A stretch of 64,000 nucleotides of DNA from Przewalskia tangutica (GCA_029844215.1 CM056728.1:83389676-83453675); one strand, 5' to 3'; positions 46,900-59,660 are shown, counted from the first letter of the stretch. Notes: a model not told the origin generated them from the letters alone. Translations and numbers: made by a program.

Positions 46900-49800
46900 A
46901 AAACGCTGAACGTGATCCTATGAGCGAGGATCAACAATCGTGTACTCTACCTGCGCATGAACGCAGCCCGGCGAGGTCGATAACAGTACCAAGTATGTGA
47001 AATCAAAATAGTAAATGAAATCATAATAGTCTATATAAAATGTAAGACATATATGATAACCAATTTACGATACACAATATGCGATCGTATGTCAAGTCGT
47101 GACTCACGCCAAAGTCATCACTCAAATATAATCATGGGTCTCATGCCCACAATATCAATCATGCCTGGAATTTCTTCTCACTGCCGGCATCCATGATATA
47201 AAAGCACCAAGGAATACACATGAACACGAGTCCCACTGTCATAATAATCAGACGGTCACGGCGCATAGCCGACTACTAGAACCCACCGCACCAACAATGT
47301 TATAAAACTGTATCACGAGGTCTTGCTAGACCGCCACATGATCGGCCGGGCCACTGCGCCTCGATCAATGTGTGCGTCTAATCTGGAACTCACCGCAGAC
47401 TCGCGATAAGCCACATATAGGCCCGCATGAGGTACTCTCGCATCGGGGTAGCTAACCCGGCATCAACTGGACCCAAGTCCGTATAGCAACACATGGACGC
47501 GCAGGTATTCCTCGTGTCGGCGAATACACCGCGTGATCATCCTGTCCTGGAACTCCCGCAGCTCCGCATAGGCCACACATGGACCTGCATGAGGTATTCC
47601 TCGCATCGGGGGTAGCTAACCCGCGGCAACATAACAAGTCAGGGGGGTATGTGATATAATACCAGTACAACGGGCTTATCGTTAAACAACGTAAGCACAA
47701 CAAGAATAACCCCCTTACACAACATCACAAGATACTAACACACGTAGCATCATATCATGTTCACTTTATCAAACCGACAAGAAGTATTACAAGGCTATCA
47801 CAGGCAAATCATAGGCAAGTTACTCACACAAGGTACTTTTATTTCATGTCAACAAATCCGGGTTTTTAACCCTAAAGTACTACATACTTTAATTCTTTTA
47901 AAAAGATCCATTTCTTTCACAAAAGTCACACGATACCCGTAGTATCAAAATAGAGCAACTATCTTTTTAAGTAAACCAAAACAATTTCCATACCTTCTTT
48001 TTAAACCAACTTAAGACAAAAGCATGCCTTCCTTTTAAACGAAAACACTTCAAATTTTCAAGTCTCTCTCTTTTATAAATCAAGTCCCTTACTTTGTAAT
48101 TTTAAGAAAATCAAAACTTGTTTATTAATGATCTTATTAAAGCATGCCATGATCTAGAAAATGTAATACAATTTTGTCTTATCTTAGCTTCTATGCAGAT
48201 GGAAGATTCTACTTTTTTTAAGTTAATTATTAGTCATTACATTTTCCTTTATTAACGCTGCAATGGCTTGTTCGATACTCTTTCCCATTTCCGAAATCAA
48301 TATAACATTATTACTTAAAAACCAAGTACTCATTACTCACGAATGAGGTTTCACAACTTTCTACACAATTCAAGTTCTTCACTTATTATATCAAGTCAAA
48401 TATAAGTCAATTCTCTTATCTTTTAAAATCAAAAAAACCATTCTTTTACCTACATAAAGTCGTTATAATTAACTTCCCATAAAGCCATTATAACACTTTA
48501 TGTTTTAAACCGACCAAATTCGTTTAGCACACGTACGTCTACCGTACTACATAGTTCACAATAATCATGCTAGAAAGGATAGGAAGAGGTTCACATACCT
48601 CGCGACGATTATCGACAATTAGCAAAACGCTCCCAAGTACTATAACCTTGCTAGCCTTTTCCACCCCTTCAAGTAGAATACGCTACTCGTAGTACTTCAA
48701 CCTATAATGGCCATAAAACGCTTATCAACTTCTAGATCCCTTCGTAGAATATTTCAAAGTACAAGGTTCCTATTTCTACGGAAAATTCGGCAGCACCTCC
48801 CCCCCCGCAACCACATAAAATCTCCTCCTCTATCAAGGCCCGCTACCAGGCCAACAACTCCAAGGGGGTTACACGTCTAACCGGACGTACAACACCCCAC
48901 AATAATACTACAAGTTTCAGAATACATCAATGTAAATACAGTTCAATTCTTATCAATATTCATTCTATATATAGTGTACTCAACTATACATTACTACAAC
49001 ATGTAATTTCCAATTACAATAGGGGGATAAAGATCATTACCTCGATAAGCCCAAAATTATCCAAGATATATAAGTCGATCCTGAGCAACGTTTAGCTCCA
49101 CTTCTTTACGCTCCAACCCGCTCCAAGCAACCCTTAGAAGTTTCTAAACAACTTCTCTTAACACTTCAACCAACTATGAAGATTTTCCCTAGGGTTTCAT
49201 TTTGCGACTATTGGAAAAAGTAGTATTTCCGGCTCTTAGTATTGAAATAACTTTGGAATACTACTAGTAATACTAGGCTAAGGTATTTGGGATAATACAA
49301 CAATACTTGAAGTATTTCTACACAAAGTGGGGGGGGGGGGTTGGACGAGAACAACACAAGGAGGGAGGGAGAATTTTTCCTTTGAAACTCTTAAGTGTGG
49401 ATGAATAAAGTCTTAAAATCAAGGGGTATTTATAGATAAATCAAGGGCTATGATTAAAGCAAATGTAAGGTGAGGATGGGGTACATGTGTGTGGGTAAAC
49501 TACCAACCATATGTCCACCATAACAATGGGACAAGTGGCTTGCCACTTGTCCCACACAAAACCGTCCAACACACACACTAACAATCGGCCCACATGGCCT
49601 CAAGGGGGGGTGACACGTGTCGCCCCCCTACACGTCCAAAATATTTCGTCTTCCAAAAATATCTGTAATGCCAAAAATCTCGAAAAATAAAGTGGGCCCT
49701 ACAACCGTAAATTTTCCCCGTGAGCCCCACGTGATCAATTCCGGAAATAAAATTCCATAATTCTCAAATATTCTAAAAAGTCCGAATACCAAATCTGGGA

Positions 49801-49948
49801 ATCCAATTCCCATTAACGAACTTTTTTCCTTCACAAAATCCGGAAACTTTTCCGTCGAAAAATCACATCTTTCTTCCTTTCCAATTTTAATATCGTATTC
49901 TCGTACGTATGTCCTCGTATACATACTCTGGAACTACGGGGTGTAACA
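46900..49948 (-). repeat. LTR L (3' LTR of the M element), left-truncated
   Basis: Begins inside the LTR at AAAACGCTGAACG (equivalent to 53032 in LTR M') and ends GTGTAACA. Reverse TATA 49427-49434, stem-loop 48452-48503, 12-base G run 49329-49340, U3 ORF 49628-49924. From 47650 onward it is almost identical to 53800-56091. Confidence 0.85.
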
Positions 49949-49983
49949 TTCTTCCCCCCTTAGAAACATTCGTCCCGAATGTT
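49949..49983 (-). other. Polypurine tract and hairpin of the M element
   Basis: Reverse CTAAGGGGGGAAGAA against the LTR, with the perfect AACATTCG/CGAATGTT inverted repeat at 49965-49983. Confidence 0.75.
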
Positions 49984-50274
49984 CCTTCTAAGTCTCCAAA
50001 ACATACCTGTGCCGGTATAGTCTTCCCTTACTATACTTACGAAACCAATTATGCCACACATGGCCATAATACAACACACGCGCAAAAACGCACATCCGAG
50101 CCAACGAAGAATCGTCTCTAAAGCGTATAACAATACTAATAGCTCCACCCATGGTCCAAAGGATACTTCCATCTTCTTAACACATCTTCGCCTCTTTTCT
50201 TACTCGTCGTACCCTCCTCGTACACTCGAACTCTTCCTACTATACGTACCACATTTCTGTCATTGCTTCAGTTT

Positions 50275-50940
50275 TCAAAAAATCTCGGGGTTACTATCTC
50301 CAACTTGGTCATCATAACTGGGAACACTCTGGATGGATCTCCGATACTCTTCCGAATCATAGCAACATGGAAGACCGGACGTACCGCCTCCTAAGTCGGA
50401 CGGCAGTGCTAACTGATAGGCAACCTGGCCTATTCTACAAACAATCTGAGAAGGCCCAAGTATCTTGGCTAAGTTTCCCCTGCTTTCCCAAATCTCGTCA
50501 CACCCTTCCGGGGTGGTACCTTCAAGAAGACCCACCGTCAACCTGAACTCCAAGTGTCGACGCCGATTATCCGCACGACTTCTGTTGACTCTGAGCTGCT
50601 AATAACCTCTTCTGGATAAGCTTCACCCTATCCACATCCTGTTGAATCAAGTATGGACCCACAATCTGAACCTTGCCAACATCGAACCAATCGATCGGCA
50701 ACCTACACTTCCGCCCATACAAGGCTTCATAAGGCGACATCCGAATACTGAAATGGTAGCTATTATAATACTCACTCAACAAGAGGCAAATAATCCTTAC
50801 AACTACCCCTGAAATCAAAACACCGGCCCGTAACCTATCCTCAAAGGTCTGGATAAAACGCGCTGTTGTCCGTCGGCCCGAGGGTGAATGCAATACTGAG
50901 ACTCACCTGAATATACTCCACTTATCCAACGTACCTTGAC
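50275..50940 (-). pseudogene. Integrase C-terminal remnant of the M element
   Basis: Minus strand: 'SLSIAFTLGPTD' (from the HPQTDG region carrying the catalytic Glu), 'MSPYEALYGRKCRLPIDWFDVGKVQIVGP', 'LIQKRLLAAQSQQKS', and later 'GLLEGTTPEG', 'IGQVAYQLALPSDL'. Everything upstream of the Glu region (IN core, RNase H, RT, PR) is missing, and 50941-51160 is non-coding. Confidence 0.82.
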
Positions 50941-51167
50941 AACGATCAAACGTACAATCTTTTACTTAAGACGACCTTGCATCTAAGGTCTCCACGTGTA
51001 ATATTCTAAGGTTCACACCTACCATGTCCCCATACTTACCCTTTTCAACTACCCATGTAATTATCCCACCTAACACAATGCTATCCGTACATAGCACTCC
51101 ACATGTATCTACCATAACGACCTAAACAAGTCTCTTAAGGGCTGAAGATATCTCTGTAACTACTGCC

Positions 51168-52500
51168 TCACTTTTCCTTTGTCGCTCTAATCAAATCCTG
51201 CTCTGCTGGGCGCATAACTATATAAGGCGATGAACCACCCATCGATCCCGGCGTCGAGTCGTAACATCCGCGCCACCGGGTCGGACAATTTCTCGCAAAA
51301 TGGCCTGCCTGGCCGCAAGCATAACAAGCTATCAGTAGTACGACACTCCCCATCAGAACACCTCCCACAACGGTCATCCCGAGGTGGGGGTGGCCTCCTC
51401 AGCTAACACCCTTCCTCTCCGAACCACCGACCATGAATCGACACAGTAGGCTAAGTCATCCCACCGTATCCTCCTACTAGGACATTCTCTCCTCACACGC
51501 CCCGACGGCCTGTAAAACAAGCACTGTAAAAGACGACATTCCCGATGGCGCCTACCACATAGTGAACACCGAGGAAAAATCGAATGGTGGCTAGAACCTA
51601 TGTAAATCTGGAACTGTAAACCACGGAGTTTCGACCAACTCCTAAATACCCCGAACGCCCCAAGTCCGTGGAGTACCACTATGTGCGGCGGAGGCGCATA
51701 ACCGCCATCACGAGAAGGTCCGCTCGAAAGTTACCAAGGACCTCATTGCTCGCCCTCTTCTGCTGTTCTTGGTTAATTCGTCGATCTCTATGTTCCTCAG
51801 TTTGCTGCGCATAAGCCTGTATGCGGGCAATGTCCATGTCTGACTGAAGAGCTACTCTTGTACAACTCTCTGCTAGATAATCGTCATGTCCTGTGACATA
51901 TCGGTGCACTCTATCCTCCATGTCTGCCACTAACGCTGGGACATAACGAGCCAATGAGTCAAACTCTATACTGTATTCCCGAACCGTCCGCCCGTTCTGC
52001 CTCAACATCATATATCTATCTGCCCGAGCTCTCCTCATCTACGAGGGCAAGAAGTGTGTAAAAAATGCCTCTAAGGTTTTGATCACTTCCATGATCCGCT
52101 GCAACTGTCGAATAAACTCCTGAGGATCTTCCTCAGTTCTCAATCCATAGAACTCGTGGATCAGAACTCAAGAAGTCCGAAATCTCAACTATCGGATCTA
52201 GGGTGAACTTACTGCATCGCCGAACCTCAGACTCTCGTGCATCCTCATTCCTAGCCACAAGCCTAGCTAGTAATCGGGCCATTTCTTGTAACTCATATCC
52301 TCGGCTCGGTCGGAAACCGGAGGCTCGGTATCGTGGCCTCGATGAGAAACTGCCGCTTTAAACTCTGGGCTAGCGCTATAAAACTCGTGCGTCAAGTACT
52401 ATCTCGGGTAATGACCAGGCTGTGCCTCAGAACCTCTGTGTTCTACTCGTAGCTCCTCACGCTTTGCCTTGCCTCGGCCCTGGTTGCCTTGCGTAGAGGC
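51168..52500 (-). pseudogene. gag of the M element, CCHC knuckle intact
   Basis: The zinc knuckle CYACGQAGHFARNCP (minus, 51282-51326) is intact and followed by an open stretch down to 51168. Capsid 'MRRARADRYMMLRQ', 'REYSIEFDSLARYVPALV', 'DDYLAESC' is open over 51679-52038. A deletion near 52075 removes part of the capsid N-terminus, and the start codon region (about 52500) has lost its ATG. Gag is the only reasonably coherent protein of this element. Confidence 0.83.
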
Positions 52501-52606
52501 GTAACGTACATAAGAATACGCGGAGGAGTCCAACTTATAACACACTCTAAGGCACGATCTCGAGTGAGAAGAATGGAAACCAATCCTAAATATCCAGTAG
52601 CCTCTC

Positions 52607-52640
52607 GATTATAGATGTGGTGCACAACACACCGATAATC
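52607..52640 (-). other. Leader stem-loop with GTGCAC loop (copy 7)
   Basis: GATTAT..ATAATC outer arms with GATGTG..CACACC inside and GTGCAC in the loop. The PBS is at 52686-52698. Confidence 0.65.
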
Positions 52641-52685
52641 AAGACTCTACTAGACACGATCAGAGACACTTTCCGAGGATTAATC

Positions 52686-52698
52686 GCTCACGATACCA
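52686..52698 (-). other. Primer-binding site of the M element
   Basis: Reverse complement TGGTATCGTGAGC, 4 bases from the LTR at 52703. Confidence 0.72.
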
Positions 52699-52702
52699 CT
52701 TT

Positions 52703-55700
52703 TGTCACGACCCGACCTCGGGCGATCGTGCCTTACCCCGGGCACCCTAGTGATACAACATCAGAGAAAATCAGCGGAAATAAAAACTCATAAAAGATAA
52801 ACAGTGAAATAAGAAAACAGGCTAACCAAAACGGTTACCTTTCTGTATATATAAATAAAAACTTGAACAGTTACATCCCTTTTACAAACCCTGCCCACAA
52901 CAGTACTACAGACCTCTAAGAATATAACCATAACTACGACGGGACAGGGCCCCGCCATACCCCTGAATGTAAGTACCTACAACGACAGGGGACTATACCA
53001 AAGATAAGCCTCCGGAGAAACGGAGCTTCCCAAAACGCTGAACTGTGATCCTATGAGCGATCAACAATCGGTGTACCTCTACTGCGATGAACGCACTTCG
53101 GGCGAGGTCGATAACAGTACCAAGTATGTGAAATCAAAATATCAGAATCGAAATCATAATAGTCTATATAAAACAGAAGACATATATGATAACCAATTTA
53201 CGATACACAATATGTAAGCAGTCATGTCAAGTCAGGGACTCACGCCCTTAAAGTCATCACTCAAATATAACCATGGGTCTCATGCCCACAATATCAATCA
53301 TGCCCGTGGAATTCCTTCCTCACCGCTTCGATCCATGATATAAAAGCACCAAGGAATACACATGAACACCAGGTCCCACCTGTGTCATAATAAAACCGTA
53401 CGGGGTAAGTACGAAGGCATAGCCGACTAATAGAACCCACCGCACCAACAATGTTATAAAACTGTATCACGAGGTCTTTCTAGACCGCCACATGATCGAA
53501 GGCCGCCACTCGCCTCGTGATTAATGCGCGTCTAATTCTGAACTCACCGCACTCGCATAAAGCCACATGCCCGCGTAGTACTCTCGCATCGGGGGTAGCT
53601 AACCCGCGGCATCAACCTGGACCCCCGAAGTCCGCATAGCCACACATGGACCGCATGAGGTATTCCTCGCATCGGTGTAACACACCCGGAGTGATCATCC
53701 TATCCTGGAACTCCTGCAGCTCCGCATAGGCCACACATGGACCTGCATGAGGTATTCCTCGCATCGGGGGTAGCTAACTCGCGGCAACATAACAAGTCAG
53801 GGGGGTATGTGATATAATACCAGTACAACGGGCTTATCGTTAAACAACGTAAGCACAACAAGAATAACCCCCTTACACAGCATCACAAGATACTAACACA
53901 CGTAGCATCATATCATGTTCACTTTATCAAACCGAGAAGTATTACAAGGCTATCACAGGCAAATCATAGGCAAGTTACTCACACAAGGTACTTTTATTTC
54001 ATGTCAACAAATCCGGGTTTTTAACCCTAAAGTACTACATACTTTAATTCTTTTAAAAAGATCCATTTCTTTCACAAAAGTCACACGATACCCGTAGTAT
54101 CAAAATAGAGCAACTATCTTTTTAAGTAAACCAAAACAATTTCCATACCTTCTTTTTAAACCAACTTAAGACAAAAGCATGCCTTCCTTTTAAACGAAAA
54201 CACTTCAAATTTTCAAGTCTCTCTCTTTTATAAATCAAGTCCCTTACTTTGTAATTTTAAGAAAATCAAAACTTGTTTATTAATGATCTTATTAAAGCAT
54301 GCCATGATCTAGGAAATGTAATACAATTTTGTCTTATCTTAGCTTCTATGCAGATGGAAGATTCTACTTGTTTTAAGTTAATTATTAGTCATTACATTTT
54401 CCTTTATTAACGCTGCAATGGCTTGTTCGATACTCTTTCCCATTTCCGAAATCAATATAACATTATTACTTAAAAACCAAGTACTCATTACTCACGAATG
54501 AGGTTTCACAACTTTCTACACAATTCAAGTTCTTCACTTATTATATCAAGTCAAATATAAGTCAATTCTCTTATCTTTTAAAATCAAAAAACCATTCTTT
54601 TACCTACATAAAGTCGTTATAATTAACTTCCATAAAGCCATTATAACACTTTATGTTTTAAACCGACCAAATTCGCTTAGCACACGTCGCTTCATCGCAC
54701 TACATAGTTCACAATAATCATGCTAGAAAGGATAGGAAGAGGTTCACATACCGCGACGATTATCGACAATTAGCAAACGCTCCCAAGTACTATAACCTTG
54801 CTAGCCTTTTCCACCCCTTCAAGTAGAATACGCTACTCGTAGTACTTCAACCTATAATGGCCATAAAACGCTTATCAACTTCTAGATCCCTTCGTAGAAT
54901 ATTTCAAAGTACAAGGTTCCTATTTCTACGGAAAATTCGGCAGCACCTCCCCCCCCGCAACCACATAAAATCTCCTCCTCTATCAAGGCCCGCTACCAGG
55001 CCAACAACTCGAGGGTTACCGTCTAACCGGCGTGTACAACACCGCCCCACAATAATACTACAAGTTTCTTTATCAGAAATCCAATGTAAATACTGATTCA
55101 ATTCTTATCAATATTCATTATATATATAGTGTACTCAACTATACATTACTACAACATGTAATTTCCAATTACAATAGGGGGATAACGATCATTACCTCGA
55201 TAAGCCCAAAATTATCCAAGATTTATATGTCGATCCTGAGCAACGTTTAGCTCCACTTCCTTACGCTCCAACCCGCTCCAAGAAACCCTTAGAAGTTTCT
55301 AAACAACTTCTCTTAACACTTCAACCAACTATGAAGATTTTCCCTAGGGTTTCATTTTGCGACTATTGGAAAAAGTAGTATTTCCGGCTCTTAGTATTGA
55401 AATAACTTTGGAATACTACTAGGAATACTAGGCTAAGGTATTTGGGATAATACAACAATACTTGAAGTATTTCTACACAAAGTGGGGTTGGGCGAGAACA
55501 ACACAAGGAGGGAGGGAGAATTTTGCCTTTGAAACTCTTAAGTGTGGATGAATAAAGTCTTGAAATCAAGGGGTATTTATAGATAAATCAAGGGCTATGA
55601 TTAAAGAAAATGTAAGGTGAGGATGGGGTACATGTGTGGGTAAACTACCAAACATATGTCCTCCATAACAATGGGACAAGTGGCTTGCCACTTGTCACAC

Positions 55701-56091
55701 ACAAAACCGTCACACACACACACTAACAATCGGCCCACATGGCCTCAAGGGGGGGTGACACGTGTCGCCCCCCTACACGTCCAAAATATTTCGTCTTCCG
55801 AAAATATCCGTAATGCCAAAAATCTCGAAAAATAAAGTGGGCCCTACAATCAGAATTTTCCCAGTGGCCCCACGTGACCAATTCCGGAAATAAAATTCCA
55901 TAATTCTCAAATATTCCAAAAAGTCCGAATACCAAATCTGGGAATCCAATTCCCATTAACGAACCTTTTTCCTTCACAAAATCCGGAAACTTTTCCGTCG
56001 AAAAATCACATCTTTCTTCCTTTCCAATTTTAATGTCGTATTCTCGTATGTATGTCCTCGTATACATACTCTGGAACTACGGGGTGTAACA
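52703..56091 (-). repeat. LTR M' (5' LTR of the M element), 3.39 kb
   Basis: Edges TGTCACGACC and GTGTAACA. Type 1 repeats 53540-53790, stem-loop 54606-54656, reverse TATA 55574-55581, U3 ORF 55723-56067. Its right edge ends the nested block; the gag of B resumes at 56092. Confidence 0.88.
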
Positions 56092-56720
56092 ATTCCTTGG
56101 CCATTTATTGCCGCCACAGATGAGGAGAGCACGGGCCGACATATTTTTGATGCTGAGACAGAGATGGCGCACAGTTCGGGAGTACAACGTTGAGTTCGAC
56201 TCATTGGCTCGATATGTCCCTGCGTTAGTAGCAAATATGGAGGACAGAGTGCACCGCTACGTCACCGGGCTCGATGATTATTTGGCAGAGTCTTGCTCGG
56301 GTGTAGCTCTTCAGTCGGGCATGGACATTGCCCGCATACAGCTCACGACTGTGCGCGGCGAGCAGAGGCCGACGCCGAGTGATATCGCAGCAGGTTAAGG
56401 CGCCGAGACGGCAGGTCTTTGGTAGCTCGGGGTGGACGGCCTCAGCAGCAGTCTAGATTTGCACCACAGCCAGCCCAGAGCACTCCTACACCGTCTTTGA
56501 GGCACCAGGGCATTCGGCGTGTCGGGCCCTGTGGCTTCGGACTTCCAGGTAGCAGAGGTGCTAACCGTCGAGACCACCCCCTCTCTGTGGCCGATGTAGA
56601 TCCCATTCACGGGAGTTGTGGTACTACTCGGGAGTTTGTTACACTTGCGCCAACAGGTCACTTTGCGAGATCGTCTCACCGGGGCATCGCGAGATGGTAG
56701 GAGTCACCACGGTCTTTGCC
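56092..56720 (+). pseudogene. gag of element B, C-terminal part
   Basis: Resumes the capsid interrupted at 22910: 'MRRARADIFLMLRQRW', 'EYNVEFDSLARYVPALVAN', 'DDYLAESCSGVALQSGMDIA', then a shift after 56340. A zinc knuckle is recognisable at 56645-56690 ('VCYTCAN' followed in another frame by GHFAR), broken by a one-base shift. Missing sequence relative to other gags: about 37 bases at the nested junction. Confidence 0.82.
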
Positions 56721-57440
56721 GTATTCATCTCCTACGATTACTCGCCCGGCGGCGTGGTACTCATGGACCAGCGGTCGCGGCAGAGGTCGTGCACGTCCCG
56801 TTCAGCCCGGTCCTCGAAGCGCATTTATGCCCGTCCACCGCCAGACCGGGAGGCATCACCGGATGTCGCCACAGTACCTTATCGCTTTCTTGTTGTGACG
56901 TGTATGCCTTGATAGATCCGGTTCTACCTTGTCATATATATCTCCCTTATTGCTAGTAGGATAGGGATAGAGCACGAGTCCATAGACCCTTTTGAGGTAG
57001 CTACGCGATGGGTGATTCGGTGGTAGCCGCGGCGATGTGGCTTGCCATTGACTATATGCGATCGTCGCACAGGCGACTTGGTAGAGTTGGATATGACCGA
57101 TTTCGATGTGATTATGGGTATGGATTGGTTAGCTTCTGCTACGCCAATGTAGACCGTAGGAGAGAGTGGTACAGTTCCAGATTTCTGAGAGCCGGTTATT
57201 GAGTGGAGGAACACCGTGTCGCCGGCGGTAGGTTTATTTATTACCTCAAGGCCGGGAAGATGGTGCGAAGGGTATATCTACCATCTCATTCGGTATTTGA
57301 TATCGAGGCCGAGATACTGCACCTTCATTCGGTTCAGGTTGTCGAGAGTTCCCGGATGTGTTCCCAGACGACCTCCCGTATCCTCCCGAGAGGAGATAGA
57401 GTTTTGCATTGATATTCGCGCGATACTCGACCTATATCCA
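56721..57440 (+). pseudogene. Protease region of element B
   Basis: The active-site turn appears as 'LIDP' at about 56911-56922 followed by a shifted 'GSTLSYIS'-like stretch. A downstream 'YYLKAGKMV' stretch (57230-57265) matches the PR-RT linker of the family. The aspartic protease would process the Gag-Pol polyprotein; here the frame is broken at least three times. Confidence 0.7.
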
Positions 57441-58165
57441 TTCTGCCATACAGGATGGCACCTGCCGAGTTGAGAGAGTTGAAGGACCAGCTGAGAGATT
57501 TGCTGGAGAAGGGCTTCAGTAGGCCTAGTGTTTCTCCCTGGGGAGCGTCGGTATTGTTCGTGAAGAAGAAGGATGGGACGCTGCGTATGTGTGTTGATTA
57601 CAGGCAGCTGAACAAGGTGACTATTAAGAACAGATACCCCCTCCCTAGGATTGACAATTGGTTTGACCAGTTGCAGGGTGCGAGATGTTTCTCCAAGATA
57701 GACCTGCGATCTGGTTACCATCAGGTGCGAGTTAGGGTGACGGATGTCCCTAGATCGCATTCCGGACCGATGCGCACTATGAGTTCGTGGTCATGTCTTT
57801 CGGCTTGACCAATGCTCGGCGATTTATGGATTTGATGAACCGAGTGTTCGCCATTTTGGATACGTTTGTGATAGTATTCATTGATGACATCTTGGTTTAT
57901 TCTCGCTCGGGCGGAGCACGCGAGCATTTGGCGGCGGTCTTGAGAGTTTTCCAGACCACGGCCAGTATGCCAAGTTTTCGGTGTGAGTTTTGGTTGACTT
58001 GGTGGCGTTCTTAGGGCACATTATCTGGGCGATGGTATTCGGTGGATACGCAAAGATCGAGGCGATCGAGACTTGGCCTAGACCTACTACCGGCTGCAGT
58101 GCGCAACTTTCTCGGGCCTGCAGGTATTATCGGAGGTTCGTAGAAGTTTGCTTCTATTTCAAAGA
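57441..58165 (+). pseudogene. Reverse transcriptase of element B
   Basis: Open from the start of RT at 57455: 'MAPAELRELKDQL', 'EKGFSRPSVSPWGASVLF', 'KKKDGTLRMCVDYRQLNKV', 'RYPLPRIDNWFDQLQG', 'FSKIDLRSGYHQVRV'. A frameshift near 57740-57790 precedes 'MSFGLTNA' and the catalytic 'FIDDILVYS' (FIDD at 57877-57888). The three catalytic aspartates are present. This is the best-preserved pol domain in the window. Confidence 0.92.
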
Positions 58166-58665
58166 TTTTGACTAAGGCGACTCGTATGCTAAGTTTGATG
58201 GACGGATGCTTGAGGAGGGCTTCCGATCGCGAGAGGTTGACGACCGCCCCAGTTCTTACTCTTCCAGAGGGTCCAGACGGCTATGTGGTTTATTGTGATG
58301 CGTCGGGCATCGGGCTTGGATGTGTTTTGATGCAGCAGGGCAAGGTCATAGCTTACGCATCTCGATAGCTCAAGAAGCATGAGAAGAACTACCCCACACA
58401 TGACTTAGAGTTGGCAGCGGTGATTCACGCCTTGAAGATCTGGAGACATTATTTGTATGGAGTTCATGTGGATATTTACACAGACCACAAGAGCCTCCAG
58501 TATATCTTCAGCCAGAGGGAGCTGAACTTACGACAGAGACGGTGGTTAGAGCTACTTAAGGATTATGATGTCGATATCCTATACCACCTAGGGAAGGCCA
58601 ATGTAGTGGCAGATGCCCTTAGTCGTAGGTCGATGGGTAGTCTATCGAGGTGCAAATAGAGGAGG
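58166..58665 (+). pseudogene. RNase H of element B
   Basis: 'APVLTLPEGPDGYVVYCDAS' (YCDAS 58291-58305), 'GLGCVLMQQGKVIAYASR', a TAG at 58366, then 'HDLELAAVIHALKIWRHYL', 'VDIYTDHKSLQYIF', 'LELLKDYDVDILYHLGKAN', 'VVADALSRRS'. All four catalytic acidic residues are visible. One stop codon splits the domain; it may be real or an error at a CAG-like site. Confidence 0.92.
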
Positions 58666-59660
58666 GGCATGGTCTGCGATTTACATCAGCTAGCGAGCCT
58701 TGGAGTCCGATTGATTGGTTCTGATAGTAGTGGGGTTCGGGTTCGAGAGATTACCGAGTCTTCCATCGTCGAGGAGGTGAAGAGGCGACAGTATGCGGAT
58801 CCGATTTTGACACGGTATCGTGATACAGCTCTTCGTGAGGGGAAGGGTCCATTTGAGGTAGCACCTGATGGGGTGCTAAGGTTTGAGGCGTTGTGTGTTC
58901 CGGATGTTGCAGACTTCGACAGAGTTCTAGGGAGGCACACGCCGACGTTACTCTATCCATCCGGTCGACAAAGATGTACCACGACTCGGATCACGTATTG
59001 GTGGGATGGCATGAAGGGCGTTGCGAGTTTGTTGCTCGGTGCCGAGTTGTCGCAGGTCAAGGTGGAGCACCGAGGCACAGTGGGTTGTTGCAGCTATAGA
59101 GATTCCGTGGAAGTGGGAGGTGATCAATATGGACTTTATTACAGGTTACCTCGCACTCAGGAAGCATGATTCTATCAGGTTATCGTCGGCAGTGGCGAAA
59201 TCCGCCCACTTTCTTCCCGTCAGGACGACCTTTTCGGCCGAGGATTATGCTAGACTTTACATCCGAGAGATCGTGAGATTGCATGGGGTCCCTATATCTA
59301 TCATATCAGACAGCATGAGCGTTGAGCTTACGGCTAACTTCGAGGTATTTCCGAGGGATTAGAACGCATGAGCCTCGATCGCATTTCATCCTCGCAGGCA
59401 GACAGCAGAGCGTACTATCCAGACACTTGAGGATATGTTGCGATCCTGTGTTATTGATTTCAGGGGTAGCTGGGAGGATCATTTGCCGCTAGTGGAGTTT
59501 GCGTATAATAACAGCTACCATTCTAGTATCCAGATGACGCCTTATAAGGCCTTATATGGGAGGAAGTGCAGGTCACCGATAGGCTGGTTCGATGTGGGCG
59601 AGGTGCAGTTAGTCGGGCCAGACTTGATACAGGTGGATAAGTGAAGCTTATCCAGAGCGG
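58666..59660 (+). pseudogene. Integrase of element B
   Basis: The zinc-binding N-terminus is frame-broken ('TKMYHD', 'YWWDGMK'). The first catalytic Asp is in NMDF at 59132. 'KSAHFLPVRTTFSAEDYARLY' region and 'GVPISIISD' follow, with the second Asp. The Glu lies in 'TAERTIQT' at 59408, and 'LPLVEFAYNNSYHSSIQMTP', 'ALYGRKCRSPIGWFDVGEVQ' complete the core. Stops and shifts separate these pieces. Confidence 0.9.
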
